Origin: an uncultured Porphyromonas sp.
Lineage (GTDB): Bacteria > Bacteroidota > Bacteroidia > Bacteroidales > Porphyromonadaceae
NCBI RefSeq assembly: GCF_947254915.1
Contig: NZ_CAMYEZ010000011.1
Coordinates: 1-25,830 of the forward strand
Reading direction: 5' to 3'
Length of the DNA: 25,830 bases
The notes below the pieces were generated by a model, which had not been told where the DNA came from, ran no database searches, and saw only the letters and a program-made list of their open reading frames with translations. A program made the position numbers and the translations under genes. This document shows positions 15,734 through 22,909 of the stretch, in pieces. How positions within the stretch are numbered: position 1 is the first letter of the stretch; every line of letters begins with the position of its first letter.

Positions 15734-16807
15734 TTAGTCCATAATGAGGAGCGCATCCCCGTAGCACCCAAAGCGGTACTTCTCCTTGACCGCTACATTC
15801 ATTGCATTCATCACATTCTTCTCTCCACCCATGGTGGCGGCGCACATGAGGTTGATACTCTTTGGCGCATTGAAGTTGGTCAGCATAGCGGTCGGCAGGT
15901 GAATGTGGTAAGGCGGGTAGATGAACTCATTGGTCCATCCGCTGAACTCCTTGAGGTAGCCGTCCGTGCTGACGCCCGTCTCGAGGGCTCGCATGACGGT
16001 AGCCCCGACGGCAACGATCTGCGCATTGTCGTCGCGCGCTTGGTTGACGATGTCGCAGCACTCGAGGGGGATGTACATCTCTTCGTTCTCCACCTTATAC
16101 TTGCTGATCGCCTCCACCTCGATCTCCTGATAGCTGGAGAGGTTGTGGTGTAGCGTGAGGAAAGCAAGGTTGCAACCCTGCAGGCGAAGCTTGTGCAGGA
16201 TGATGTCGCTAAAGTGCAGGCTCGCCGCAGGAGCGCAGACGGCGCCGATATGCTTGGCGAAGACACTCTGATAACGCTCTAAATCGCTTGGCTCAGCGGG
16301 GCGCTTGATCTCCGCGGGCAGTGGAGCTTCGCCTAGGCTGTACAGATCCTTGAGGAAGTCCTCGTGAGAGCCGTCGTAGAGGAAGCGCAGGATACGACCG
16401 CGTGAGATGGTGTTGTCAATCACCTCAGCGACCAGCACGGGGGCTCCGCCCTCTTCGCCGAACTCAAGCTTGTTGCCGATGCGGATCTTGCGGGCTGGAT
16501 CTACGAGGACATCCCATAGACGCAGGGATTCGTTGAGCTCGCGCAGGAGGAAGACTTCGATCTTTGCCTGATTCTTCTCCTTCAGTCCATAGAGTCTTGC
16601 GGGGAAAACCTTGGTATCATTGAAGACAAAGGTGTCTTTTTCGCCAAAGTAGTCAAGGATGTCCACAAAGTTCTTATGCTCGATGGAGCCGTCGGTGCGG
16701 TGCAGCACCATCATACGAGACTGATCTCTGAAGGTGGTCGGATACTGAGCAATGAGCTCCTCGGGGAGCCTGTAGTCAAAGTGTGAAAGCTTCGCTTTAT
16801 GTCGCAT
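15734..16807 (-). CDS. queA: S-adenosylmethionine:tRNA ribosyltransferase-isomerase (QueA family), divergent active-site motifs
   Basis: A 357-residue protein with clear QueA landmarks: HFDYRLPEELIAQYP, FVFNDTKVFPARLYG (residues 60-74), ELRELNE-like and LWDVLVDPARKIRIG segments, SRGRILRFLYDG, and YRFGCYGDALLIMD at the end. QueA transfers and isomerises the ribosyl part of SAM onto preQ1-tRNA in queuosine synthesis. Two usually strict motifs differ: PTAGLHF is PAASLHF (193-199), and the HxGLGTFR-like loop after TLH reads HHNLSSYQ (220-227). The NFHxP motif is NFNAP. Fold and length are intact, so it may be a diverged but working enzyme or one with changed activity. It lies between truB (52-nt gap) and folK. 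Confidence 0.85.
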   Translation of the reverse strand: MRHKAKLSHFDYRLPEELIAQYPTTFRDQSRMMVLHRTDGSIEHKNFVDILDYFGEKDTFVFNDTKVFPARLYGLKEKNQAKIEVFLLRELNESLRLWDVLVDPARKIRIGNKLEFGEEGGAPVLVAEVIDNTISRGRILRFLYDGSHEDFLKDLYSLGEAPLPAEIKRPAEPSDLERYQSVFAKHIGAVCAPAASLHFSDIILHKLRLQGCNLAFLTLHHNLSSYQEIEVEAISKYKVENEEMYIPLECCDIVNQARDDNAQIVAVGATVMRALETGVSTDGYLKEFSGWTNEFIYPPYHIHLPTAMLTNFNAPKSINLMCAATMGGEKNVMNAMNVAVKEKYRFGCYGDALLIMD

Positions 16808-16859
16808 ATTGGATTCTGATTCTAATGGGATAGGGGGGGAGTATGGTAAGGAACGTTGG

Positions 16860-17624
16860 TTAGGAGAGCTCCTCCTCTTCGGGTGTTAGGGCGAGTAGCT
16901 CGTCCAGTTGGTCGAGGCTAAAGCAGTTCGCCTGAGAAATCTCGCCAGAGCGTGTCCGCACCAGCTGAGTGAGGTAAGCTCCCGAGTCGAGAGTCGTGCC
17001 GAGATCGCGTGCTAGCGAACGAATGTAGGTGCCTCTGCTACAGACGATGCGTAGCTGTAGGGTGGGGGGCGTGAAGCTAACTAGCTCCAGCTCGTGGATG
17101 GTGACGTGCTTGTGTGCTAGCTCTACCTCCTGTCCCTGACGAGCTAGGTCGTAGGCGCGTATGCCGCCCACCTTGACCGCTGAGAAGCTCGGAGGTCTCT
17201 GGTCTATCTCTCCTGTGAACTGGCGCAAGGCGCTCCGCACCATCTCCTCCGTGATATGTTCGTAGGGATAGGTCGCGTCAATCTCGTGCTCGCTGTCGAA
17301 GGATGGCGTCGTGGCTCCGAGCTGGAGCGTGGCGCAGTACTCTTTGTCATGATCCATCAGCTGCTCGATGAGCTTCGTGGCACGCCCCGTACAGAGCACC
17401 AGCACACCTGTCGCCTGCGGATCAAGCGTCCCAGCGTGGCCTACTTTGATACGCTTGATGCCCGTCACCTGACGTACCATAATGCGCACCTTATTGACCA
17501 CGTCAAAGGAGGTCCACCCCAACGGCTTGTCCAGTGGTATAATCGCTCCCGTACGCAACGTGAGGGGGCGATGAGCCTGTAGGTCGGCAGGCGTGTATAG
17601 CTTGGAGGAGACTTCCTGATTCAT
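16860..17624 (-). CDS. truB: tRNA pseudouridine(55) synthase TruB
   Basis: A 254-residue protein. After an N-terminal extension of about 25 residues come the hallmark segments GAIIPLDKPLGWTSFDVVNK and KVGHAGTLDPQATGVLVLC, in which D68 is the predicted catalytic aspartate. YCATLQLGATTPSFDSEHE, the RPPSFSAVKVGGIRAYDLAR region and CSRGTYIRSLARDLG follow, as in TruB. It makes pseudouridine 55 in the T loop of elongator tRNAs. It starts only 4 nt after the uppP stop, so the two are surely cotranscribed; this uppP-truB-queA order is common in Bacteroidota. Nothing unusual was seen. Confidence 0.95.
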   Translation of the reverse strand: MNQEVSSKLYTPADLQAHRPLTLRTGAIIPLDKPLGWTSFDVVNKVRIMVRQVTGIKRIKVGHAGTLDPQATGVLVLCTGRATKLIEQLMDHDKEYCATLQLGATTPSFDSEHEIDATYPYEHITEEMVRSALRQFTGEIDQRPPSFSAVKVGGIRAYDLARQGQEVELAHKHVTIHELELVSFTPPTLQLRIVCSRGTYIRSLARDLGTTLDSGAYLTQLVRTRSGEISQANCFSLDQLDELLALTPEEEELS

Positions 17625-17628
17625 CTTA

Positions 17629-18480
17629 TTAGTGCATCGCTAGAGGCACCCCACAGAGCAGTAGGATGAGCACCAGTAGACCGACCACGATACGGTAGTA
17701 GCCGAAGAGCTTGAAGCCGTAGCGGGTCACATAGTTGATAAAGAACTTGATCGCTAGCAGAGCCACTACGAAAGCAACCACATTGCCCACGAGGAGTGCC
17801 ATCCAGTTTTCCTGAAGTATTTGACTAGAGATGGGATCGGAGAGGAGTTTGTACCCCTTGAGCAGAGTGGCTCCGAGCATCGTCGGCACCGCTAGGAAGA
17901 AGGAGAACTCGGTCGCTGCACGTCTCGTGAGTCGCTGTTGCAGTCCTCCCACGATTGTCGCCATAGAGCGTGACACACCTGGGATCATGGCGATGGTCTG
18001 AAAGCAACCTATGACGAAAGCGTTGCGGTACGACGGTCGCTCTGCCTTCTGACTCTGAGGTGGCCAGATGCGATCGATGAAGAGCATAAAGATACCGCCT
18101 AGGAAGAGCGTCGTGGCGACCACATAGACATTGTCTAGGAGCTGGTCTATCTGCTTCTCCAGTAGTAGCCCGATGACCGCTGCGGGGATTAGTCCCACGA
18201 GGAGCTTGATGTAAAAGGTGAAGCGTCCGACCCACTGCCACCGCTGCGGTAGCTGTCGTGCGCCCTCCTCCACCCGAAAGGTGAAGAATCGCTTGTAGTA
18301 CAGCACCACGACTGAGAGGATCGCCCCAAACTGGATCATCACCGTAAAAGCGCGTAGGAAAGGCGTGCTCTCCATACCAAGCGCTCCCTGCGTAAGGATC
18401 ATATGCCCCGTAGAACTGACGGGGAGAAACTCCGTCAAGCCCTCTACGATGGCTAGAATAATGGATTCAAGTATCGTCAT
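17629..18480 (-). CDS. uppP: Undecaprenyl-diphosphate phosphatase
   Basis: A 283-residue polytopic inner-membrane protein of the BacA/UppP family. The first signature, EGLTEFLPVSSTGHM, is at residues 13-27, and the second, PGVSRSMATIVGGL, lies mid-protein; together they form the active site. Many hydrophobic helices are evident through to the C-terminus. The enzyme dephosphorylates undecaprenyl diphosphate to recycle the lipid carrier for peptidoglycan and surface polysaccharides, and can give bacitracin resistance when abundant. It starts 24 nt after the DUF3098 gene and ends 4 nt before truB. The start gives the expected family N-terminus. Confidence 0.95.
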   Translation of the reverse strand: MTILESIILAIVEGLTEFLPVSSTGHMILTQGALGMESTPFLRAFTVMIQFGAILSVVVLYYKRFFTFRVEEGARQLPQRWQWVGRFTFYIKLLVGLIPAAVIGLLLEKQIDQLLDNVYVVATTLFLGGIFMLFIDRIWPPQSQKAERPSYRNAFVIGCFQTIAMIPGVSRSMATIVGGLQQRLTRRAATEFSFFLAVPTMLGATLLKGYKLLSDPISSQILQENWMALLVGNVVAFVVALLAIKFFINYVTRYGFKLFGYYRIVVGLLVLILLLCGVPLAMH

Positions 18481-18504
18481 CTTAAGCGTTGCAACACGAG
18501 AGGT

Positions 18505-18765
18505 TTACTTGCTTTGTGGCTTAGTGTCGCTATCCTTGCCGTTGCTTTTGTTGGGATCCTTGGGCTTAGCCATAATCGCGTAGATGATTAGGAGGAAGCC
18601 GACCAACGTGACGATAGGCGCCACCACGATACGGCGTGTGCTAAAGATCTCAGCCGTAAACTCTGTGCTGTCTGCGCTACCTCCGCCTGACATCAAGAGG
18701 AGCCCCAGGATAATGATCCCCACAGAGATCGCTAGGAGGATATAGTTCTTCTTGCCAAATACCAT
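18505..18765 (-). CDS. DUF3098 small membrane protein
   Basis: An 86-residue protein with two membrane segments: NYILLAISVGIIILGLLLMS and RIVVAPIVTLVGFLLIIYAI, separated by a short loop with EIFSTRRI. The C-terminus is hydrophilic and lysine rich. The pattern FGKKNYILL, GLLLMSGG and EIFSTRRIVVAPIV matches DUF3098, a Bacteroidota family found between ftsX and uppP. Function is unknown, but its position suggests a link to cell envelope or division. The start at 18765 (MVFGKKN) is chosen over an ATG at 18822, because the longer form overlaps ftsX and adds residues foreign to the family. Confidence 0.88.
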   Translation of the reverse strand: MVFGKKNYILLAISVGIIILGLLLMSGGGSADSTEFTAEIFSTRRIVVAPIVTLVGFLLIIYAIMAKPKDPNKSNGKDSDTKPQSK

Positions 18766-18796
18766 AATTGATAAGTTGTAATGGATAAGATAATGA

Positions 18797-19690
18797 CTAA
18801 GCCATAACGATGCGTCCGCCATCCATACGAATGTATCGGCTCGTTGAGATAGAAGCGGTGATCCACGAGAGCAGGATGCCGAGGCAGATGATCCCTCCGA
18901 GGATGATCGCCACCTCGCTATAGCTGAGGTAGCTCTGGAGGAGTAGCGGGTTGCGTTGCGTCATATAGCAGAGCAAACCTATAATCACACAAGTCGCTAG
19001 CAAACCACCCCACAGCCCGTTGAAGATGCTGTAGGTGGTAAAGGGCTTACGGATCAAGCTTGGTTTAGCGCCCAGCAGGGTCATAGAGCGGATCAGGAAG
19101 CGCCGGCTGTAGATCATAATGTGGGTCATACTATTGACCTGTATGATAGCGATGATCAGCAGGATCAGTGAGACGATCAGTAGGATCGTTGAGAGATGCT
19201 GCATATTCTCATCAATCATCTGGAGCATGTCTCCACGATAGCTCATCGTCTGCACGTTGCCCCACGATGCGAAGTCGCTCTCTATCTGCGCCATACTATC
19301 GGCCACAGCGTACTGTGACTTGAGATGCACCTCTAGCGAGGGCTGTAAGGGGTTAAAGCCGAGGACCGCCACAGGATCTTCTCCGATCTCCTCCTCTAGC
19401 TGTCGTGCCGCTTCGTCAGGCGTTATATAGTTGACATCCTTGATATAAGGTGCTTGCTGCACTTGCTGCATCAGCTCGATGCTATCCTGAGTAGTCGTCT
19501 CTGGGTCTAGCAGGACGGTGAAGGTCATCTCCTCACGCACTGACTGCTCTAGGTGATACTTGCCCACCTCGAGGAGAGCTATAGATCCCAGCAGGAAGAG
19601 AGGCAGGGCGATACAAACGATCGCAATAATCCTAGACGAGGGGAGTAGCGATCGGCGCCGTGGGCGAGAGGTGTGATGCGACATAGGCAA
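18797..19690 (-). CDS. ftsX: Cell-division protein FtsX-like permease
   Basis: A 297-residue protein with FtsX topology: an N-terminal cytoplasmic basic stretch, a first membrane helix (IIAIVCIALPLFLLGSIALL), a large extracytoplasmic domain (about residues 45-165, including VLLDPETTTQDSIELM and the TPDEAARQLEEEIGEDP segment), then three helices with LLGAKPSLIRKPF between them. With FtsE, FtsX activates peptidoglycan hydrolases at the septum. ftsE is not beside it here, as is usual in Bacteroidota. It heads the eight-gene minus-strand run, and a TACCTTTG element lies about 126 nt upstream. An ATG two codons later (19684) is an equally possible start. Confidence 0.88.
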   Translation of the reverse strand: MPMSHHTSRPRRRSLLPSSRIIAIVCIALPLFLLGSIALLEVGKYHLEQSVREEMTFTVLLDPETTTQDSIELMQQVQQAPYIKDVNYITPDEAARQLEEEIGEDPVAVLGFNPLQPSLEVHLKSQYAVADSMAQIESDFASWGNVQTMSYRGDMLQMIDENMQHLSTILLIVSLILLIIAIIQVNSMTHIMIYSRRFLIRSMTLLGAKPSLIRKPFTTYSIFNGLWGGLLATCVIIGLLCYMTQRNPLLLQSYLSYSEVAIILGGIICLGILLSWITASISTSRYIRMDGGRIVMA

Positions 19691-19815
19691 GCGTAAATCT
19701 TAGCTGTAAAACGTACGAGCTGTGGTATATACAGATAAAAAACGAGTCAATTAGCGATGAGTCCCTCTCTAGTCTGTACTCAAAGACCACACAAAGGGCA
19801 TCATACATCATTGTG

Positions 19816-19823
19816 CAAAGGTA
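19816..19823 (-). promoter_or_regulatory. -7 element for the ftsX-uppP-truB-queA-folK-mnmE transcript
   Basis: Minus-strand TACCTTTG matches the Bacteroidota -7 consensus. Predicted start near 19810, leaving a leader of about 120 nt before ftsX. No -33 TTTG at the expected spacing. The gene-free gap 19691-19994 holds this and the divergent plus-strand element at 19931, and nothing else recognised. Confidence 0.5.
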
Positions 19824-19930
19824 CTCAAATATCCAAAGCGAAGCTATAGGTCGTACATTCCACCCGCAAAAGCAATCTGAATCGAAGCTTCGTGCTCTTG
19901 CTAACAGAAATAATAGTAACGCTAAAGCCG

Positions 19931-19938
19931 TATCTTTG
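19931..19938 (+). promoter_or_regulatory. -7 element for the gene at 19995
   Basis: TATCTTTG matches the Bacteroidota -7 consensus TAnnTTTG; predicted transcription start near 19945, about 50 nt before the ATG at 19995. No TTTG -33 element is seen at the usual spacing. Confidence 0.5.
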
Positions 19939-19994
19939 TATACTATATGATAGGTTGAGAGATAAGGCGAAAAGCACAAATGATAAAATAGACT

Positions 19995-20810
19995 ATGAAG
20001 AAAACGGTGTTAAGATGTTTGACGGTTTTAGTGGTCTTATTGATTCCTGTTGTTATTAACGTTTTAGTTTCAATACCAGTACTCGAAAGGTGCTCTTACC
20101 CTGTTGTTGGCAGGCCTATAGATTGGCTGTATTTTTGGGCAAGTTACTTGGGGACGATAGCTTCTTTCGTTATGATCTTTTATACAGCGAAGAGTCTTAG
20201 ACAAAATCAAAGACAGCTAGCAGAAATGAAAAGACAGTGGAATGAAGAACATAGGGCAAGACTGGTCTTTTCATTAGCAGACAAAGAAGGGGACATAGTC
20301 CTGAAGGTCTCAAATGTGGGTAAAGAGGCTGCACGTGATGTGAATTTGAAGTTTTCAGAAGCGTTTATAGACTCTCTATTTGTTCAGTACATACGAGATG
20401 TTTATGTCGGTCTTAAGGATAAGTCCTTTACGGTTGGTGCTGGTGAGGATAAATTTTTCATTCTATCTAGCAATTGGGGCAATAACGGAGTAACCCAATT
20501 CTGTTTGACGAAAGAGGAAGTAAGGAGTGCTGAGTTTATTGAGTGGCTGAATAGTCATCGTAGCATGCCAATAGAATTTTCAGGATCTTACAGATCACAC
20601 AATGAGGTATACTCTATAAATGAGACCTTGAAGATTGAGGACTATTTCTTTGGCTCCCTAATCGTACGGGACGACTTAACAAATGCTGTTATAGCTATTC
20701 GGAAAGGACTAGTACAGGGTAATGATCAATACTCTACTATTCAGAAGAGTTTAGACATAATCGCGATGATATTAAAACAAAATCAAGAAGATAGGCTACG
20801 CCACCCTTGA
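19995..20810 (+). CDS. Membrane-anchored hypothetical protein with coiled coil and predicted beta domain
   Basis: A 271-residue protein whose family I do not recognise. Two hydrophobic segments at the N-terminus (residues about 7-30 and 45-65) suggest a membrane hairpin or a signal anchor plus one helix. A charged helix with coiled-coil character follows (SLRQNQRQLAEMKRQWNEEH), then a likely beta-sandwich starting ARLVFSLADKEGDIVLKVSN with the NVGKEAARDVNLKF pattern common in membrane-anchored proteins of unknown function. The C-terminus is helical and charged. It stands alone on the plus strand between the ftsX run and repeat copy C. Its DNA is visibly richer in A and T than the neighbouring housekeeping genes, which suggests recent acquisition or weak constraint. 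No function can be assigned. Confidence 0.75.
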   Translation: MKKTVLRCLTVLVVLLIPVVINVLVSIPVLERCSYPVVGRPIDWLYFWASYLGTIASFVMIFYTAKSLRQNQRQLAEMKRQWNEEHRARLVFSLADKEGDIVLKVSNVGKEAARDVNLKFSEAFIDSLFVQYIRDVYVGLKDKSFTVGAGEDKFFILSSNWGNNGVTQFCLTKEEVRSAEFIEWLNSHRSMPIEFSGSYRSHNEVYSINETLKIEDYFFGSLIVRDDLTNAVIAIRKGLVQGNDQYSTIQKSLDIIAMILKQNQEDRLRHP

Positions 20811-20839
20811 TGCTTGCATCGTTTGTCGGGACGCTTTTG

Positions 20840-21027
20840 GCACCCCACGGAGGAAATGCGAAATGCCTCGGTAGAGGATGTTTATCCTCCACGGAGGGAC
20901 GAAAAAATTCTTCGGAACTTTGATTTGCTTCTTCCGAAGTTTCATTTCATTCTTCCGAAGTTTTATTTCACGGCTCCGTGGAGAATTTTCATTTCCTCGG
21001 TAGCTATTTGGAAATTCCTCCGTGGCG
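20840..21027 (+). repeat. Intergenic inverted-repeat element, copy C
   Basis: Third copy, the most regular. Terminal inverted repeats CCACGGAGG (20845-20853) and CCTCCGTGG (21017-21025) are perfect over 9 bp, and an inner pair, CCTCCACGGAGG at 20886-20897 against CTCCGTGG at 20974-20981, nests inside. The three boxes CTTCGGAAC (20910), CTTCCGAAG (20931) and CTTCCGAAG (20952) again have a 21-bp period. It begins 30 bp after the stop of the gene at 19995. The gene-free stretch 20811-21244 also holds the two 23-bp units at 21145-21190 and no credible gene. Confidence 0.82.
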
Positions 21028-21144
21028 GCTTGAAACCACCCGTTCTGGAGCGTCACTTTTCCCAAGAGCCGTCACTAAGATCGTCGATCGATCCTCAATA
21101 TAACTGGCTTGCTCTCAGCTCAAAGCGACGAAGATTTCTTCCTC

Positions 21145-21190
21145 GTTTCCATATTTGGCTCTGTTTCGTTTCCACATTTGGCCGTATTTT
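21145..21190 (+). repeat. Two tandem 23-bp units downstream of the DUF4143 ATPase gene
   Basis: Two contiguous 23-bp units (21145-21167 and 21168-21190), each starting GTTTCCAYATTTGGC; the TTTGGC cores are at 21154 and 21177, exactly 23 bp apart. The same unit, in the same orientation, recurs four times on the other side of the ATPase gene. Confidence 0.8.
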
Positions 21191-21244
21191 GCTGTTTGAT
21201 GCGAATGAAAGTCGTCCAACTTTTATCAAGCAGGCGTAATTAAC

Positions 21245-22519
21245 TTACGGCTTCAACGTGCCTATGGGGACGACGACCACATCTCTCTTTTTCATTCTGT
21301 AGGCATAGTTGCCAGTGGCGGTCAGAACCATTTTGAAGGCTGGGGCTTTCATCTTCGTTGTGTCGATTTTCTCGGCTAACTTACAGAGACTCTCCGCTCC
21401 CTCGTTGATGAGTGTCTCTCCTCCGAGCTTTATCTCTATCAGTCCATAGGCGCCATTGCGGAGGTGTACGACAGCATCACACTCTAAGTTGTTTTTGTCT
21501 CTATAATGAAAGACTTTGCCGTCCAGCATCTCGGAGTAAACTCTCAAATCTCGTATGCACAGAGTCTCAAACATGAGACCCATCGTGCTAAGGTCGTTGA
21601 TGAGATCCTTTGGCCCTATGCCTAGTGATGATGTGGCAATGGAAGGGTCTACGAAGTAGTGGGTGCTCGAGGTACGAATAGCCGTTTTGCTACGCAGATT
21701 AGGATTCCACGCTTCAGCATCTTCTATTACGAAGATGTCCTGAAGTGCGTTGATATAGCTGGTGACAGTCTTTTCGCTGATGTCAAATCCACCTCCAGTA
21801 GTCATGTCTGCCGTTATGGTGCCGATGGAGGCTTGAGTGCCCTGATGACGAGCATAGGAGCGAAGTAACTTGCGTGTGGTCTCAGCACTGCGCTGTACGC
21901 CATCTACACGAGATATGTCACTGTGCACTACGCCATCTACATAGTCCTTAGCTTGGTCCAGCGCTATCTCTGTCTCCATATCAATGGCTCTGGGCCAACC
22001 TCCCCGACAGATGAGATAGGCTATGTCATCTAGCTCATGAGAGACCTGTCCTGAGACGCTTTCATTGCCCTTGAATAACTCTCTCAAGCTCACCGTGCCC
22101 GTAGAGTCTTCACTCTCCCAGAGGCTCATAGGTCTCATCGTGAGCCACGCAAATCGTCCTGTACCACTATGCTCTACCTGACTCATATCTGCAGGGACGG
22201 CACTACCTGTAAGAATAAACTGACCTAAATCTGGTCGGTGATCCACCTCATAGCGGATCGCATCCCACAGTCTAGGAGCCAGCTGCCACTCATCAATCAG
22301 TCGGGGCGTCGGCCCTACGAGCAACTGATCTATGCTCATCTCGGCCATCTGTAGATAAGTAGCCCGCCGCTTCGGGTCATCCATGTAGATGACGCTTTGT
22401 GCTATTTGTTCGGCTGTTGTCGTTTTGCCACACCACTTAGCACCTCGTATGAGAACGGCTCCCTTGCCTCGGAGCTTTTGCTGGAGTAGTTGATCTGCGA
22501 TTCGCTTCTTGTATGCCAT
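21245..22519 (-). CDS. AAA-family ATPase with DUF4143 C-terminal domain
   Basis: A 424-residue protein of the AAA_14/DUF4143 type. Walker A is GAKWCGKTT (residues 26-34), Walker B LIDEWQ (about 74-79) and a sensor-like ILTGSA follows (102-107); RFAWLTMRPMSLWES is also family-typical. The C-terminal part has YFVDPSIATSSLGI, GLMFETLCIRDLRVYS and then LECDAVVHLRNGAYGLIEIK, which resembles a PD-(D/E)xK-like core (D and ExK). Such proteins are abundant in Bacteroidota and archaea, with unknown physiological role. The gene is alone on the minus strand, with a -7 element at 22547-22554. Unusually, 23-bp repeat units flank it on both sides, which may mark it as a cassette or provide binding sites. 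Confidence 0.88.
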   Translation of the reverse strand: MAYKKRIADQLLQQKLRGKGAVLIRGAKWCGKTTTAEQIAQSVIYMDDPKRRATYLQMAEMSIDQLLVGPTPRLIDEWQLAPRLWDAIRYEVDHRPDLGQFILTGSAVPADMSQVEHSGTGRFAWLTMRPMSLWESEDSTGTVSLRELFKGNESVSGQVSHELDDIAYLICRGGWPRAIDMETEIALDQAKDYVDGVVHSDISRVDGVQRSAETTRKLLRSYARHQGTQASIGTITADMTTGGGFDISEKTVTSYINALQDIFVIEDAEAWNPNLRSKTAIRTSSTHYFVDPSIATSSLGIGPKDLINDLSTMGLMFETLCIRDLRVYSEMLDGKVFHYRDKNNLECDAVVHLRNGAYGLIEIKLGGETLINEGAESLCKLAEKIDTTKMKAPAFKMVLTATGNYAYRMKKRDVVVVPIGTLKP

Positions 22520-22546
22520 ATCCGTAATTTATTTGCTGTCAGTATA

Positions 22547-22554
22547 CAAAGGTA
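22547..22554 (-). promoter_or_regulatory. -7 element for the DUF4143 ATPase gene
   Basis: Minus-strand TACCTTTG matches the Bacteroidota -7 consensus; predicted start near 22540, about 20 nt before the ATG at 22519. The 23-bp repeat array begins 15 bp upstream of it, covering the -33 region and beyond. No TTTG -33 element is found at N19. Confidence 0.5.
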
Positions 22555-22568
22555 CGATTATTTTCTAT

Positions 22569-22660
22569 ATTTCTACGTTTGGCTGTGTTTTGTTTCTGTG
22601 TTTGGCTGGATTTCGTTTCCGTATTTGGCTGATTTTTGTTTTCACTTTTGGCGAAAAGGT
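22569..22660 (+). repeat. Four tandem 23-bp units between the ATPase and LRR genes
   Basis: Four contiguous units at 22569, 22592, 22615 and 22638, with TTTGGC cores at 22578, 22601, 22624 and 22647, all exactly 23 bp apart. The approximate unit is GTTTCCRTRTTTGGC followed by TGNRTTTY; the last unit diverges after the core. They sit between a minus-strand -7 element (22547) and a plus-strand one (22698), so they could act as iterated regulator sites. The gene-free gap 22520-22909 also holds the leader of the LRR gene. Confidence 0.82.
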
Positions 22661-22697
22661 GGTGGCTTAGGGTATTGTATATGTCAAAATAATTACA

Positions 22698-22705
22698 TAT
22701 CTTTG
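22698..22705 (+). promoter_or_regulatory. -7 element for the LRR surface-protein gene
   Basis: TATCTTTG matches the Bacteroidota -7 consensus; a partial -33 (TTG at 22675-22677) lies 20 nt upstream. Predicted start near 22712 leaves a leader of about 198 nt before the ATG at 22910, containing a short GGCAG/CTGCC hairpin at 22764-22776. Confidence 0.5.
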
Positions 22706-22909
22706 CGTATGAAGGAGCGAGGTACTACTTCGTAAGAGTTAACCTTGCCCTAATCCTACGCTTGGCAGTCTCTGCCTAGGTCAAGTCCTGGTAGACAAGT
22801 CTTGCTGAGCGTACTCAATCCTTTCTAACCGCATCAAGAGCTATGACAATTGGCTTACTGTAGCTTATTGCACCTTAGACGAATCACAAAATACTAGACA
22901 TAATTACTT

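Noticed and set aside
18766..18822. Longer start for the DUF3098 protein
   Set aside because: It would overlap ftsX and add 19 residues unlike the family; MVFGKKN at 18765 matches the usual N-terminus.
20796..21239. ORFs on both strands (89 and 141 residues)
   Set aside because: Both are translations of repeat copy C and the adjacent 23-bp units; the resemblance to ORFs in copies A and B is due to the DNA repeat.
22569..22660. 23-bp tandem units considered as a CRISPR array
   Set aside because: Units are contiguous with no spacers, the units themselves vary, and no cas genes are near.
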